Assembly (NCBI GenBank): GCA_002494125.1
Contig: DLBD01000138.1
Coordinates: 1-35,979, forward strand
Origin: Ruminococcaceae bacterium UBA7030
Lineage (GTDB): Bacteria > Bacillota > Clostridia > Oscillospirales > Acutalibacteraceae
Direction: 5' to 3'
DNA length: 35,979 nt
Made by a program: the position numbers and the translations under genes. The notes beneath the pieces are model-generated. The model had not been told where the DNA came from and ran no database searches. It saw only the letters and a program-made list of their open reading frames with translations. Below are positions 7,783-17,375 of the stretch, one piece after another. How positions within the stretch are numbered: position 1 is the stretch's first letter; every line of letters begins with the position of its first letter.

Positions 7783-10700
7783 TTATTCGTATGTAAACTC
7801 CGAGGTCTTTATATTAATAAAGTTTGCAAAATATTCTTTTACGTTATCGTAACTGCTGTCTTTGTTTATTATAGCATAATCTTTCGCATTAATAAAGCCG
7901 TCTTCGTTAACATCAAAAATTATTACGGGTGCGTTAAGCTGTGAAGCAGGATTATCTTTAGAGATTACAAGCTCCCTTTCCGTAATCCTGTTTCCGCCGA
8001 TTTTCACGGTAACATCGCTGCTTGCAGGTACCGTAACAGTAAGCTGTCCGTTTGAATCTGTCACACCGGCAGACGTACCGTTGACATAAACATTTGCACC
8101 GCTGACAGGAATTGTACCCGTGTCGGTATTCGGATTTTCAAGCACAGTAGCGTTTACGGTTACATCCTTATAAAGTGAAATGCCGCTTAACTCAATCGTG
8201 TTAATACCCGTATTACCCTTTGTTGCAAGCTCAAGCTCCTCGCCGTTTACCGACTCGCCTCCGTTTATGAAAATCCTGATATAAAGCTTTTCCTGATTAT
8301 CACATGCGCTCGGAAGCGGAAGGTTGCCGTAGGTTTCAACCGTATTAGTTGAAGCGTCGTTGCTTATCGCTCTTGCATTTGAGCCTGAAACATATGTGTA
8401 AGAGCTTCCGTTAAGGCTGTATGCAACGCCCCAGTCACGGGGTCCGTAGTTTGAGCTGAGCTGTTCAAGATTGAGCGTGAGATTTTTATAGCCGAGAGTG
8501 CTTGTTTCAATCTGCCAGTAGCCTACTGAAGAAGCATTGGCGTCGTCACGTCTGTCCTTGTTTGCAGAAAACGGATTTTCTGCATTGAATTCAACCTTAA
8601 CTCCATAAGTACCCGTATAGGTAAGAAGTGCGTTATCTCCTCCGTTAGGACTCATTGAAAGCGTACCGCTATTGGCTCCGCTTGTGTTTGAAACACTAAG
8701 TCCGTCCTCGCTCACATAATCCTCAAAAAGCTTGGTCTTACCGTTATAATTAAACTTAACAACGGTGTCGCCCTTGTAGTAATATGTAGCTGAATTTGTA
8801 ACGCTTGAGCCCTCGTCGTCAACAACCTGTGTAATAACGGTATATGCCGACTGTGAATATGGATTAAAGCCGTTTACGGTTGAAAGCTGAATTCCCGTTT
8901 GCGGTACAATTCCGCTTTGAACAATATTTGAATTGCTGTCAACAACAACATATCTTACGGCAAGTCCGTCAGGGCTTGTATAATTTATAAGGCCCGAATC
9001 TCCGAAATATGATGTCGACTTATTTGTATAAGGCATCTTATATGTGCCGTCGTCATCGCCGGAAATAACAACATCGTTTATGTAAAGGTTGCCCTTTGAA
9101 TAGTTGTTGTGAAGAGGATATCCTTCAAACGTATAATCCTCAGTTGTTGCAAGCCTTATGTAAAGCTTCTGAAGATTTTCACAGGCTGACGGGAGCGCCG
9201 CATTTACAAAAACATCCTCAAGCGCCTTGTTGGCAGTAAGCGCAACATTTGAGCTTACGTTATAGAAATTAACGCCGTCCGTACTGTACTGAAGAGTTAT
9301 GCTTTTCGGTCCCTGAGCGGTTGTATATCCCTTGCAGCTGAAGGTGATATTCTCATAACCTGCTGTTGATACGCAATATGTAAAGCCTGAATTTTCCGTC
9401 CAGTAGGTGTTGTCGTCAGGTGAAACGGCAAACGAGCCGTTTTTAGAATTCCAAAGAGGAACGTACTGCGTTGTACCGTCAGTGTATGCAGTCATCTTAC
9501 CGCTCTTGTCATAAACGCCGCCCGTCGACTGTACCGCTCCTGCGTTTACATCAGTTGAATAATCCGTATAGATAAAGTCGTTAATATCAACGCCTGCAAA
9601 GGTGTAAGTCTGCGAAACAGTTTCGCTTTCAATATCATTAAAGAAAGCATATGCGCTGACTGTTACCGTATCGCCCGCCTTTGCCGTTTTTGAATCGAAA
9701 GGATTAAACCCGCCCGAATAAAGCTGCGGCTCGGCGCCGTTTACCGAGTAGTAAATATCCGCACCGCCGTTATTGTCCGAAAGCGAAATACTCTCTGTGT
9801 CAAAGATTAACGTGTCGTCGGAGAAGGTCGGAGGATTAAGCTCTGTAACAACAGCCATGGAAACGCCTGTGATTTCAACATCGTTCACGGCGGCGTCACC
9901 GCTTAACTGTCCTACGATTGCAATACCGCTTACTGCAATATCGTTTGCAACCGTCATACGAATATAAACCTTATCCTGATTTGAACATATATCCGGAAGC
10001 TCAACGCCGTCAAACGCAAGCTCCATGGTCTTATTTGCACTAAGCGAATATGTTGTGTCGCTTACGTCTGTAAAGTTTATGCCGTCAAGGCTGTACTGAA
10101 GCTTCCAGTCCCTTGGTCCTTTATTTGTAGCACCTACTCTGCCGGAGAATTTAATATCCTCGTAACCTGTGGTTGAAATCTCCGTCTGGAAATAAGGGTA
10201 GCTGCCCCACGCAAGTCCCGACGACTTTGATGTGCCCATAATCGGCACCTGATCGCCGACACCGTCCGTCTTATAAATATCCTTTGTTCCCGACCACTTA
10301 AGCTCTGCTTTATCGCTTGCATTAACCGAAGCGGTAAGGCTCGAGCTTGACTGGTTTTCGCCCGAGGTTGCAATGTACGTATAGCTGCCGTCTGAATCAA
10401 CAAGCGCGCTTTCGTCGTTTGTATAGCTGTAATTCCAAGCGGCGATTGTTCTCGCATAGCCCTGCGGCTTTGTGCCTTCGGCAATCAGACAGACATTCGA
10501 CTGTGCCGTTCCCGTAAAGCTCTGTTCGTCACCTGTTATAACAAGCGTAAGCTCTGTACCTGCTTCAGATGATGTAGTTGTGAAGGTGCTTTCGTCAGCA
10601 CCGCTTATTGCACTGCCGTTTGAATACCACTGATAAGCGATACCGTCTTCAACTGCAATTCCTTCGGCGTCCTTGATAACAGGCTTGATAAGTGTATCAA

Positions 10701-13026
10701 CATAAGCCGAAGAAGGAAGAGTAACAGTAAGATTATTTACAAGTCCCTTTACAATAGTAAAGCCTGCACTCTTTGTTCCCTCATAGCTTCCGATACCGTT
10801 TACGGTTACGGTCGCTGTTCCGACTGAAGTATTGTTTTCATAAGTAAGTGTGTAATCAGTGCCGTTTGTAAGCGTTTTACCGTTATATGTAACGATAGGT
10901 TCAGGTGTTATTTCTCTGCCTGTATAGTACTGATTGTCAATAGCGGAAATCTGAGCCGATGAGATATTACTCTTTGGTATCTGCTCGTCAATCCAGCTGT
11001 TTCTTTCGATAAACCATGTTCTGAAAGAAGACTTGTATGTGTCGGCATTATAGCTTGTGTTAAAACGGATAGCGTTCATAGCACCGCTGTTTTTAACCGT
11101 GTCAACATACTCTTCAATTGATTTTAATGTGCCTGCCTCATCAGTCTTGTTTGCAAGGAGAATATCTGATGCAGGCTCTATAAGATTATACCAATATGCT
11201 TCTGCAAGCGCCCAAAAATCCGAGCAGTTATTTGCAAGCGCGCCGTAGAAGGAAAGCGGCGCATAATCGTCTGAGGAATATGAGGTTGAAGAATCCTCAC
11301 ATCTCCAGCGGTAAATTCTTGTGTTTTTTGTGTACCAGCCGGTACTTGAAGTCCAGGATGAGCCCCATCTCGAACTGTTCTTGTTGATGCCTATTGAGTT
11401 ATCCATATCCCACATAGGTCCGGCATAAAGCATTGAATCAACGCTGTCTGAATCCTTGTAGAAATATGTTGAAGAGGTTGAGGAGTCCATATTCTTGAAA
11501 TACTCCTGCGTCCAGTAATACTTCACTGCAGAGTCAGCGTCAAGAATTTCGCTCCAGCTCTTGCCCTGATACTGTGTTTCGGGAGCAGGGTTTGTAACCG
11601 AGCTTGCACCGTAGGTTGTTGTGCCCGTAAGCCTTGAACAGCTTGTAGTGGTCTGTCCCGACGGCACAGTGCCGCCGTTATATACTGCCGAGCCGAGTGC
11701 ATAAAGAAGGTTATAGCTGTAGTTCACCATATCAGGCGTTGCATAATCACAGTTTTTAATTACCCAGCCCTGCCGGTTATATGCACAAAAGCCTGCGTTC
11801 TCGTTAACCCAGCGGTTTGAAATTTCCAGCTCATACAGATATCCTCCCGTTATATCGGCAGGATTTGTCAGCGTGTTTGAATACCTCTTAGCGCCAATAG
11901 TCTGTCCTGTTACATCACGCTTAATAAACTGACCTATTGTTGTCTGTTTTTCAGTCTGAACTGCAGTTCCCGTAAGGTCTGCAGGAGTAATCGCACCCGT
12001 AGTTGTGTCAACAGTGCCGTTCGCAATTTCAAGATTTTCGTAAATATCCTGAGAAAGATTAATCCTGCTTGACTTAATCTCAACCTTTTCGGAAAGCTGA
12101 TAGGAGCCGTAATACTGCTGGTTTACATAAAGGTCAACAGGCTTACAGGTCGGCTGATACTTTATACCAATGTATTTTGCAAAGTCGTAGGTGAGCTGGT
12201 TTTTAACAAGCGTTTCATCTCCCGCGTTTGCAAGAAGACACCATTTCTTCGCCTTGTCCATACCGAGAAGCGAGGTCGAAACGGCGAGCTTTATATTATA
12301 CGGATTTTTTTCGCCGCCGTATCTTTCTGTAGTAGAAATCGGCGTCCATGTGCCGTTACCTCGTCCCGACATTTTTTCAAGCTCGCCCATATAATCGACT
12401 GTACCGTCAGGCTGAACAACCATTATTGTGCCTGACTCGTAATTGTCCTTACTTGTCGTAATACTTCTGATAGAGCCTGAATTTGTATCAATATATACCG
12501 TACCCACGTCACTGCTCTTTATAGCTGTGACGTTATAACTTGTAGTGGAAGAGCCGACTTTTACCTCGAGCGTAACCTCCATGGAAACTCCGCCCTCGTT
12601 TATTGACGCAAAGGCGTCAGTGCCGTCGCCGCTTTCAATAGCAGTACCGTTAATTTTTACCGTGTTTGAAGTATTAAACCACAAGGTAAGATATGAGAGG
12701 TCGGCGTTTGACGGGAAGAACCAGTAGTACTTCGCTTCGTCAGTAGATATCTGACCGTATGACGAAGAGCCCGAAGACGCACTTCTCTTAAACGGAGCTA
12801 CCGCACCGAGCGGCGATGTTTTATTGCCGCCGTTAAAGGAATCAATATCAGCCTGAGTAAGCACATTTTCAGGGTCTGCCCATACAGGTGCATAATCCTC
12901 TTCAACCTCAAGCGGAGGGCTTGATGCTAAAGCTCCAAGCGGAAAAATTACAAGCGTAGTCATTGCCATCATTAAAACAAGAAATAATGACAAAACTCTC
13001 TTAAAGCTTTTATTCATAGTCTTCAT
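7783..13026 (-). CDS. Giant secreted CotH-kinase-family protein with repeat modules and dockerin
   Basis: A 1747-residue protein. Signal peptide about 1-35 (cleavage near ALASS). The CotH region (about 190-690) shows GRGNGTW, KKWCLLANAGDETLVKNQL, a VYING-like LYVNQQYYGSYQLSEKVE, and the active-site segment GPMWDMDNSIG with Asp540 and Asp542. CotH of Bacillus spore coat is an atypical protein kinase; other bacterial CotH proteins include glutamylating enzymes. A bacterial Ig-like/cell-wall repeat follows (about 705-765). Then come three similar beta modules of 170-200 residues (about 855-1058, 1152-1323, 1420-1615), each with a GP[RK]-[DS] turn, Y-S-x-[DN]-G and a closing YIR strand. A carboxypeptidase-regulatory-like module (about 1625-1700) and a dockerin-like end (1704-1747, DVNEDGFINAKD) complete it. 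The start has a GGGGGA ribosome binding site. Confidence 0.92.
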   Translation of the reverse strand: MKTMNKSFKRVLSLFLVLMMAMTTLVIFPLGALASSPPLEVEEDYAPVWADPENVLTQADIDSFNGGNKTSPLGAVAPFKRSASSGSSSYGQISTDEAKYYWFFPSNADLSYLTLWFNTSNTVKINGTAIESGDGTDAFASINEGGVSMEVTLEVKVGSSTTSYNVTAIKSSDVGTVYIDTNSGSIRSITTSKDNYESGTIMVVQPDGTVDYMGELEKMSGRGNGTWTPISTTERYGGEKNPYNIKLAVSTSLLGMDKAKKWCLLANAGDETLVKNQLTYDFAKYIGIKYQPTCKPVDLYVNQQYYGSYQLSEKVEIKSSRINLSQDIYENLEIANGTVDTTTGAITPADLTGTAVQTEKQTTIGQFIKRDVTGQTIGAKRYSNTLTNPADITGGYLYELEISNRWVNENAGFCAYNRQGWVIKNCDYATPDMVNYSYNLLYALGSAVYNGGTVPSGQTTTSCSRLTGTTTYGASSVTNPAPETQYQGKSWSEILDADSAVKYYWTQEYFKNMDSSTSSTYFYKDSDSVDSMLYAGPMWDMDNSIGINKNSSRWGSSWTSSTGWYTKNTRIYRWRCEDSSTSYSSDDYAPLSFYGALANNCSDFWALAEAYWYNLIEPASDILLANKTDEAGTLKSIEEYVDTVKNSGAMNAIRFNTSYNADTYKSSFRTWFIERNSWIDEQIPKSNISSAQISAIDNQYYTGREITPEPIVTYNGKTLTNGTDYTLTYENNTSVGTATVTVNGIGSYEGTKSAGFTIVKGLVNNLTVTLPSSAYVDTLIKPVIKDAEGIAVEDGIAYQWYSNGSAISGADESTFTTTSSEAGTELTLVITGDEQSFTGTAQSNVCLIAEGTKPQGYARTIAAWNYSYTNDESALVDSDGSYTYIATSGENQSSSSLTASVNASDKAELKWSGTKDIYKTDGVGDQVPIMGTSKSSGLAWGSYPYFQTEISTTGYEDIKFSGRVGATNKGPRDWKLQYSLDGINFTDVSDTTYSLSANKTMELAFDGVELPDICSNQDKVYIRMTVANDIAVSGIAIVGQLSGDAAVNDVEITGVSMAVVTELNPPTFSDDTLIFDTESISLSDNNGGADIYYSVNGAEPQLYSGGFNPFDSKTAKAGDTVTVSAYAFFNDIESETVSQTYTFAGVDINDFIYTDYSTDVNAGAVQSTGGVYDKSGKMTAYTDGTTQYVPLWNSKNGSFAVSPDDNTYWTENSGFTYCVSTAGYENITFSCKGYTTAQGPKSITLQYSTDGVNFYNVSSNVALTANKALEDVFVNAALPSACENLQKLYIRLATTEDYTFEGYPLHNNYSKGNLYINDVVISGDDDGTYKMPYTNKSTSYFGDSGLINYTSPDGLAVRYVVVDSNSNIVQSGIVPQTGIQLSTVNGFNPYSQSAYTVITQVVDDEGSSVTNSATYYYKGDTVVKFNYNGKTKLFEDYVSEDGLSVSNTSGANSGTLSMSPNGGDNALLTYTGTYGVKVEFNAENPFSANKDRRDDANASSVGYWQIETSTLGYKNLTLNLEQLSSNYGPRDWGVAYSLNGSSYTYVSGSNARAISNDASTNTVETYGNLPLPSACDNQEKLYIRIFINGGESVNGEELELATKGNTGINTIELSGISLYKDVTVNATVLENPNTDTGTIPVSGANVYVNGTSAGVTDSNGQLTVTVPASSDVTVKIGGNRITERELVISKDNPASQLNAPVIIFDVNEDGFINAKDYAIINKDSSYDNVKEYFANFINIKTSEFTYE

Positions 13027-13048
13027 TTTTATTCCCCCTGACAGTTAA

Positions 13049-14923
13049 TCAGAATGTCGCCGTTCCGATAGTTTTTGATGAATTCCAACTAACTGTGGCT
13101 TTTGTTCCCGAAGCGCTCACCGCATTTACTGCCGACGGTGAAACAAGGAATGCCGTAGCGTCGCCCGATGACGAATATTTACCTGCCGTAAAGGTTGTTG
13201 CACTTGAAGAGGTTGCAACAACTGTCTTTTGTGTACAGCTTGTCGGAGTTGTCATAAGCGAACCCGACGCGGTAACAGAACCGCCGTTAATTTCAAAGTA
13301 GCCGTTTGAAGCGCCCTTGAGAACTTTTCTTACCTTAAGAGCGTATTTGCCCGAGGTGAGAGCCGTTACATCAAGCGTTCCGCCGTCAATAATAATTTCA
13401 TTATCGGCGTCAATTCCGTCTGCACACTCCGTTGAATAAAGCGAACTTAACGTGACAACTGAATTTGCGGAAACTCCGTCTGCGTCAACGCCGTCAAGCT
13501 CAAACTTGTTACAGTGTATGCAGTCGCCCTTTGATTCAATATTGATTGTAGCGCCTGAATTTACAAGCACCTTTTTGTCGCAGGATATACCCTGCTTCGC
13601 GCTGCTTGTAATATTCAGAGTTGCATTTTTAATCGTGATGGATTCGGTTGAGCAGATACCGCTGAGCGCTGAACCGCCGTCAATATCAGCCGTACCGTGT
13701 CCTTTTATAGCAAGCTTGCACTCGCTGTAGATTGTTCCGTTCTTACCGCTTCCGTTTGCCTGGAAGCTGTTGGTGCCTGTAATTGAAAGCTCAACTCTCG
13801 GCGCAGCGCTGTTTGTAAGCGAAGAGCCAATAGTGCCAAGGTCAGTGCCTGTACTTTCAGTATCGGATTCCTTATCCTCAACAGCGTCAAGGTTTACAAA
13901 CTTAACTGCAGTTTTCTTCTGCGTTACAATGTTTACGTTGTTAAATTTAATTTCGACATCGTCCTCAACATGAAGCTGTAAAACGACCTGACCGACAAAG
14001 GTATCTACCTCGCTTGTAATGTAGTACTTGTTATAATCACCGCCGCCGGTGATATGCACCTCGGTTCCTCCCGAAAGGATACTACCGTCAACCGTCACGT
14101 TTGAAGCGTTTGTTTTAACCTGTCCGTTTGAGGAAAGAACGATAACCGTATATCCGTCGACTGTAGGAAGCGTTTCTTCGGGAGTGCTCGGAGTTGAAGG
14201 GTCCTCGCCGGTACCGCCCTGACTCTCTTCCTCTTTCTGCTTCTTATCCTCTTCTACTACGTCTTTGAGGCTTTTTGCCTGCGTGGTTGAGGTGGTAGTG
14301 GTCTTGTTTCCTTCGCTGTCGGTAACAGTCGAGGTTCCGTCGCTGTTCTTTTCAACCGTAACGTTAATCGGAGTTTTGTTGTCCTCTGAATCAAGCTTGA
14401 TGAAAAGGTGGCTTGTAGAATCAAGCTTCGTCGTAACCTTGAAATACTCCTCGGTATCCTTGTCGCCGTCATAGTCAATCTTATCCTGAATTGCGACAAT
14501 CAAACCGTCCTCGTCCGACTGCGCATCAATAGTAACAAGTGCGTCATTGTCATCATATACAAGCGAGTATTCCTCATTTTCCTGATTAATCATAAGCACG
14601 GCTTTAAGGTTCGGGTAAGCCGTCTGGTCAAGCTCGTTACCCGATGAATCCTTAACCGAAAACACATAGCATGCAATCATGGTGGTTCCGTCACAGCCGT
14701 AAATCGGAACAAGTGTAAGAACATTGCCCTGCTTGTCGGTAAGCTCAAAGGTGTCAGCCTCGTCCTCAAGAAGCATATTCACTTTTACCGAGTCGTCAAC
14801 ATCGTCAACAACGTCAACGTTTTCGTCAAGCGCATCTGTGCTTTTTGAACAGCCGGCAAACGCTGTGCATACAAGCAGTACGGCAAGCGCTGTACATATA
14901 ACTCTTTTAGCCCATAGTTTCAT
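13049..14923 (-). CDS. Cthe_2159-like (DUF4353) beta-helix carbohydrate-binding lipoprotein
   Basis: A 624-residue product. The ATG at 14923 has AAGG 7 nt upstream and starts a lipoprotein signal (KLWAKRVICTALAVLLVC, lipobox FAGC); a TTG five codons earlier is less likely. After an N-terminal domain (to about 210) and a low-complexity Thr/Ser/Glu/Pro linker with EEDKKQKEEES, residues about 265-560 show the repeated short strands of a right-handed beta-helix (for example KGHGTADIDGGSALSGICST and SAKQGISCDKKVLVNSGA). That pattern is the mark of DUF4353; the characterised Cthe_2159 of a cellulolytic Clostridium binds acidic polysaccharide. It is the third gene of the VTC operon. A role in holding the CotH product or polysaccharide at the surface is inference. 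Confidence 0.88.
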   Translation of the reverse strand: MKLWAKRVICTALAVLLVCTAFAGCSKSTDALDENVDVVDDVDDSVKVNMLLEDEADTFELTDKQGNVLTLVPIYGCDGTTMIACYVFSVKDSSGNELDQTAYPNLKAVLMINQENEEYSLVYDDNDALVTIDAQSDEDGLIVAIQDKIDYDGDKDTEEYFKVTTKLDSTSHLFIKLDSEDNKTPINVTVEKNSDGTSTVTDSEGNKTTTTSTTQAKSLKDVVEEDKKQKEEESQGGTGEDPSTPSTPEETLPTVDGYTVIVLSSNGQVKTNASNVTVDGSILSGGTEVHITGGGDYNKYYITSEVDTFVGQVVLQLHVEDDVEIKFNNVNIVTQKKTAVKFVNLDAVEDKESDTESTGTDLGTIGSSLTNSAAPRVELSITGTNSFQANGSGKNGTIYSECKLAIKGHGTADIDGGSALSGICSTESITIKNATLNITSSAKQGISCDKKVLVNSGATINIESKGDCIHCNKFELDGVDADGVSANSVVTLSSLYSTECADGIDADNEIIIDGGTLDVTALTSGKYALKVRKVLKGASNGYFEINGGSVTASGSLMTTPTSCTQKTVVATSSSATTFTAGKYSSSGDATAFLVSPSAVNAVSASGTKATVSWNSSKTIGTATF

Positions 14924-14942
14924 AACAAAAACCTTCAATCTT

Positions 14943-15653
14943 TTACTGGAAGTGGAAGCTCTTAACTGCCTCCTGCTCAGTTGATAACATAATCTTTAAG
15001 TTGCCGTTCATAGCTCTTATATCGTCAAGCATTTCTCTTATCTGCTTGTCGTCCTTAAGCTGAACGTTATAACTAAGCTCGAAAAGAGCGCCGAAGTCAA
15101 CCGACTTAACCCTTACAAGCTTGTAATTATTAGTATACTTTTTAAGAGGTTCGTCAAACGCACCTACATAATTAAGCGTTTCCGGTACCGTAATCTTAAG
15201 TGTATATGTATCACCCTTCTTACCTGCATAATTTGTAAGATGAAGAATAACGATTACACAAAGAATAATCGCCGTTGCTATTGCAGCATAAAGCCAGTAG
15301 CCCATACCGCAGGCAAGTCCCATAACAACGCTCATAAACACAAAGGCGATGTCCTTAGGGTCGCCGGGTGCGGAACGGAAGCGGATAAGCGCAAACGCAC
15401 CTGCAAGCGAAAATGCTCTCGCAACGTTGTTACCGATTAGAAGAATTACTATTGCAACTATCGGCGCAAGTACAATAAGCGATACGCAAAACGCCTGGCT
15501 GTATCCTGCCTTTTTATGTGTCAGCAAATAAACAAGGCTTATAACAAAGCCGATGATTATTGCAGGCACAATGATTTCAACAACGCTAAGCGGTGTAAGC
15601 GACTCCGCGTCAGAGCCCGTAACAGCGCTTGAAAGAAATTCGTCAAAGCTCAT
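14943..15653 (-). CDS. DUF4956 membrane protein
   Basis: A 236-residue protein with three to four transmembrane helices (about 25-45, 55-75, 78-95, 105-140) and a cytoplasmic ferredoxin-like C-terminal domain (about 150-236). The signature LAGAFALIRFRSAPGDPKDI in the membrane region and the FVFMSVVMGLACGMGYW helix are typical of DUF4956. The family is commonly next to VTC-domain and CotH genes, as here, and is thought to work with them, but its biochemical role is unknown. A strong AAAGGAG ribosome binding site precedes the ATG. It lies 35 nt after the VTC gene. Confidence 0.92.
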   Translation of the reverse strand: MSFDEFLSSAVTGSDAESLTPLSVVEIIVPAIIIGFVISLVYLLTHKKAGYSQAFCVSLIVLAPIVAIVILLIGNNVARAFSLAGAFALIRFRSAPGDPKDIAFVFMSVVMGLACGMGYWLYAAIATAIILCVIVILHLTNYAGKKGDTYTLKITVPETLNYVGAFDEPLKKYTNNYKLVRVKSVDFGALFELSYNVQLKDDKQIREMLDDIRAMNGNLKIMLSTEQEAVKSFHFQ

Positions 15654-15688
15654 AATTTTTATCTCCTTTATTTTCCAATGAGTTTATT

Positions 15689-16471
15689 TTATATTGACTC
15701 GAAAAAATCAAAATCGACCTTTTCTCCGTTTTTATCAGTCAGCACATAATTAAGCCTGTGCGCTGCCAGATCCTGTTTATATTTATTTCCGTACTTTGAG
15801 AAGCCGTGGCTGTAAAGCTCGTTTTCGCTTAAAAGATGAGTAAGCCACAATGGCATTGCGCCAAGTATTTTTATTTCCATTATATACTCGCCGTTCGGAA
15901 GAAGAAGCTCGTCGTCCTCGCTTTCGCCGAAAACAAAGTTGTGACGCCTTACCCTTACATTTCGGTCGAAGGTCATTCTGAAATTTTTATCCTCCTTGCC
16001 GAAAAGTGCAAGTCTGTCGTATTGAACGTAAAGTGCGGGATGAACCTTGTTTCGCTTAAAGTAATAAGCAAGCTCCTTTGCAACCTGCGAAGAAAGATAA
16101 TCCTTTGTTTCCGGAAGGATACCCTCGTTTACAAACGGGTCAATCTCTTTTATCTTAAGCTTTATCCTTCGCTTGTTGCCCTGACCCTCGCTCTTTTTCT
16201 TTATTTCCATAAATATTTTATCTTCAGGATCCTTTTTATCATAATAGGAACGAAGCCTCATTTTTTCCTTATATACAGGCTTTGATGAATTCTGCCTTAT
16301 AACATCATGATTATCCGTATCATAGTAAATACTGTATATTCTGTATTCATTTCCGCCGATACAGTATTCATCAAGATCCATATATTTAAGTAGTTCGGGA
16401 AGAATTTTGTCGAGCTTTTCCTTTGTTATGAGATACTTCTTTTCATAACGCTTAAAGGTAGCAATAGCCAT
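15689..16471 (-). CDS. VTC-domain protein (polyphosphate-polymerase-like, triphosphate tunnel fold)
   Basis: A 260-residue single-domain protein covering the whole VTC catalytic fold. The basic and acidic tunnel residues are in the expected order: RYEKKYLI at the start, YSIYYDTD, KEKMRLRSYY, FMEIKKK, the RMTFDRNVRVRR strand, YIMEIKILGAMPLWL and FSKYGNKY near the end. In yeast the homologous Vtc4 domain makes inorganic polyphosphate from ATP. In bacteria the stand-alone protein usually neighbours DUF4956 and CotH genes, as here, and its product is not settled. It is first in the operon with an AAGGAGGG ribosome binding site. No membrane segment is present, so it probably acts at the inner face with the DUF4956 protein. 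Confidence 0.93.
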   Translation of the reverse strand: MAIATFKRYEKKYLITKEKLDKILPELLKYMDLDEYCIGGNEYRIYSIYYDTDNHDVIRQNSSKPVYKEKMRLRSYYDKKDPEDKIFMEIKKKSEGQGNKRRIKLKIKEIDPFVNEGILPETKDYLSSQVAKELAYYFKRNKVHPALYVQYDRLALFGKEDKNFRMTFDRNVRVRRHNFVFGESEDDELLLPNGEYIMEIKILGAMPLWLTHLLSENELYSHGFSKYGNKYKQDLAAHRLNYVLTDKNGEKVDFDFFESI

Positions 16472-16571
16472 ATCATCCCTCCTTTTGATTGAATAGTATA
16501 CAATGTATATACAAAATGTGCATTATCGCAAAAACGCAAATTAAAATATTGTTCTTGTTTAGTCTTAAATT

Positions 16572-16600
16572 ATTATATAATTATGAATTGGGTTAGTCAA
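16572..16600 (-). promoter_or_regulatory. Predicted promoter of the VTC-DUF4956-CotH operon
   Basis: Minus-strand TTGACT (16600-16595), 17-nt spacer, consensus TATAAT (16577-16572), giving a 5' leader of about 95 nt before the VTC ATG at 16471. The rest of the 304-nt gap 16472-16775 holds the divergent TetR promoter and AT-rich sequence; I see no small gene in it. Confidence 0.8.
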
Positions 16601-16680
16601 GACAAATAAAATTTATAAATGTAAACATTTTGCATATAAGAAATGAATAAATATACATTCTGTGACGAAAATTTTAACTG

Positions 16681-16715
16681 TTGAAAAACACAACGTGTAA
16701 TGGTATAATTCACGT
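16681..16715 (+). promoter_or_regulatory. Promoter of the TetR-kinase-regulator operon with overlapping palindrome
   Basis: TTGAAA (16681-16686), 17-nt spacer and an extended -10 TGGTATAAT (16701-16709). The half-sites ACGTG (16693-16697) and CACGT (16711-16715) form an inverted repeat centred over the -10 box. This is a plausible operator for the TetR-family product encoded downstream (autoregulation), which is inference. Confidence 0.7.
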
Positions 16716-16775
16716 ATTAAGCAAAATATTGAACGATTGATAATTAAAACTCATTTGTAATTAAAAAGGAGAATT

Positions 16776-17375
16776 ATGGCAAAGAAAGACGGAACCATTG
16801 ATTTAAGAATTAAAAGAACACAAAAGGCTATTAAGGGATCCTTTTTCGCACTTCTTGAGGAAAAGGACTTCGAAAAGATATCGGTAAGAGATCTTACGGA
16901 CAAAGCGATGATAAGCCGTAACACGTTTTATCTTCATTACTGCGATAAATATGATCTTCTAAACAGCATTTGCGACGAGCTTATGAAATCGCTTTACGCA
17001 AGGGTTTCAAAGCAGCTGATACGGGTTCAGCAATCTGATTTCACCATCGACAACGTAGCGACAATTATTGAGCACGGTATTCTCGCCGTTACTGAGGAAA
17101 AAGAGGCGTATGCCACCCTTTTCAAAGGATCGTCAGAGGATGTGCTCACAGCAAAGCTTCATAATATGATTTTGTCAATTTTTGAAATGATAAGAGGCGA
17201 CGTCAAAGGCATTGACGGATGCACTATGGAGTACATTGTATCAGGCATGACAGGCGTTGTTAAATACTATGTAAACCACGATGTAGAAAACCTTTGCGAA
17301 GAGAGCAGAAATTTCACCGCAATTCATCTTGGAAGTATAATTGAAATAGCCGACAGAGGCAGAGGAAAGATATGA
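16776..17375 (+). CDS. TetR/AcrR-family transcriptional regulator
   Basis: A 199-residue protein with an N-terminal helix-turn-helix of the TetR type (about residues 10-57): KAIKGSFFALLEEKDFEKIS, then VRDLTDKAMISRNTFYLHY, the recognition helix including RNTFYLHYCDKYDLL. The C-terminal helical part (60-199) is the ligand/dimer domain and matches no family I can name. The ATG has an AAAAGGAG ribosome binding site. Its stop overlaps the start of the downstream kinase by 4 nt (ATGA), so it is translationally coupled to a two-component system, which is unusual for a TetR gene. It may repress its own promoter through the palindrome at 16693-16715. Confidence 0.9.
   Translation: MAKKDGTIDLRIKRTQKAIKGSFFALLEEKDFEKISVRDLTDKAMISRNTFYLHYCDKYDLLNSICDELMKSLYARVSKQLIRVQQSDFTIDNVATIIEHGILAVTEEKEAYATLFKGSSEDVLTAKLHNMILSIFEMIRGDVKGIDGCTMEYIVSGMTGVVKYYVNHDVENLCEESRNFTAIHLGSIIEIADRGRGKI

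Noticed and set aside
15836..16285. 149-codon plus-strand ORF opposite the VTC gene
   Set aside because: The opposite strand encodes a complete VTC domain with all motifs; this frame has no recognisable domain and no ribosome binding site, so it is a shadow.
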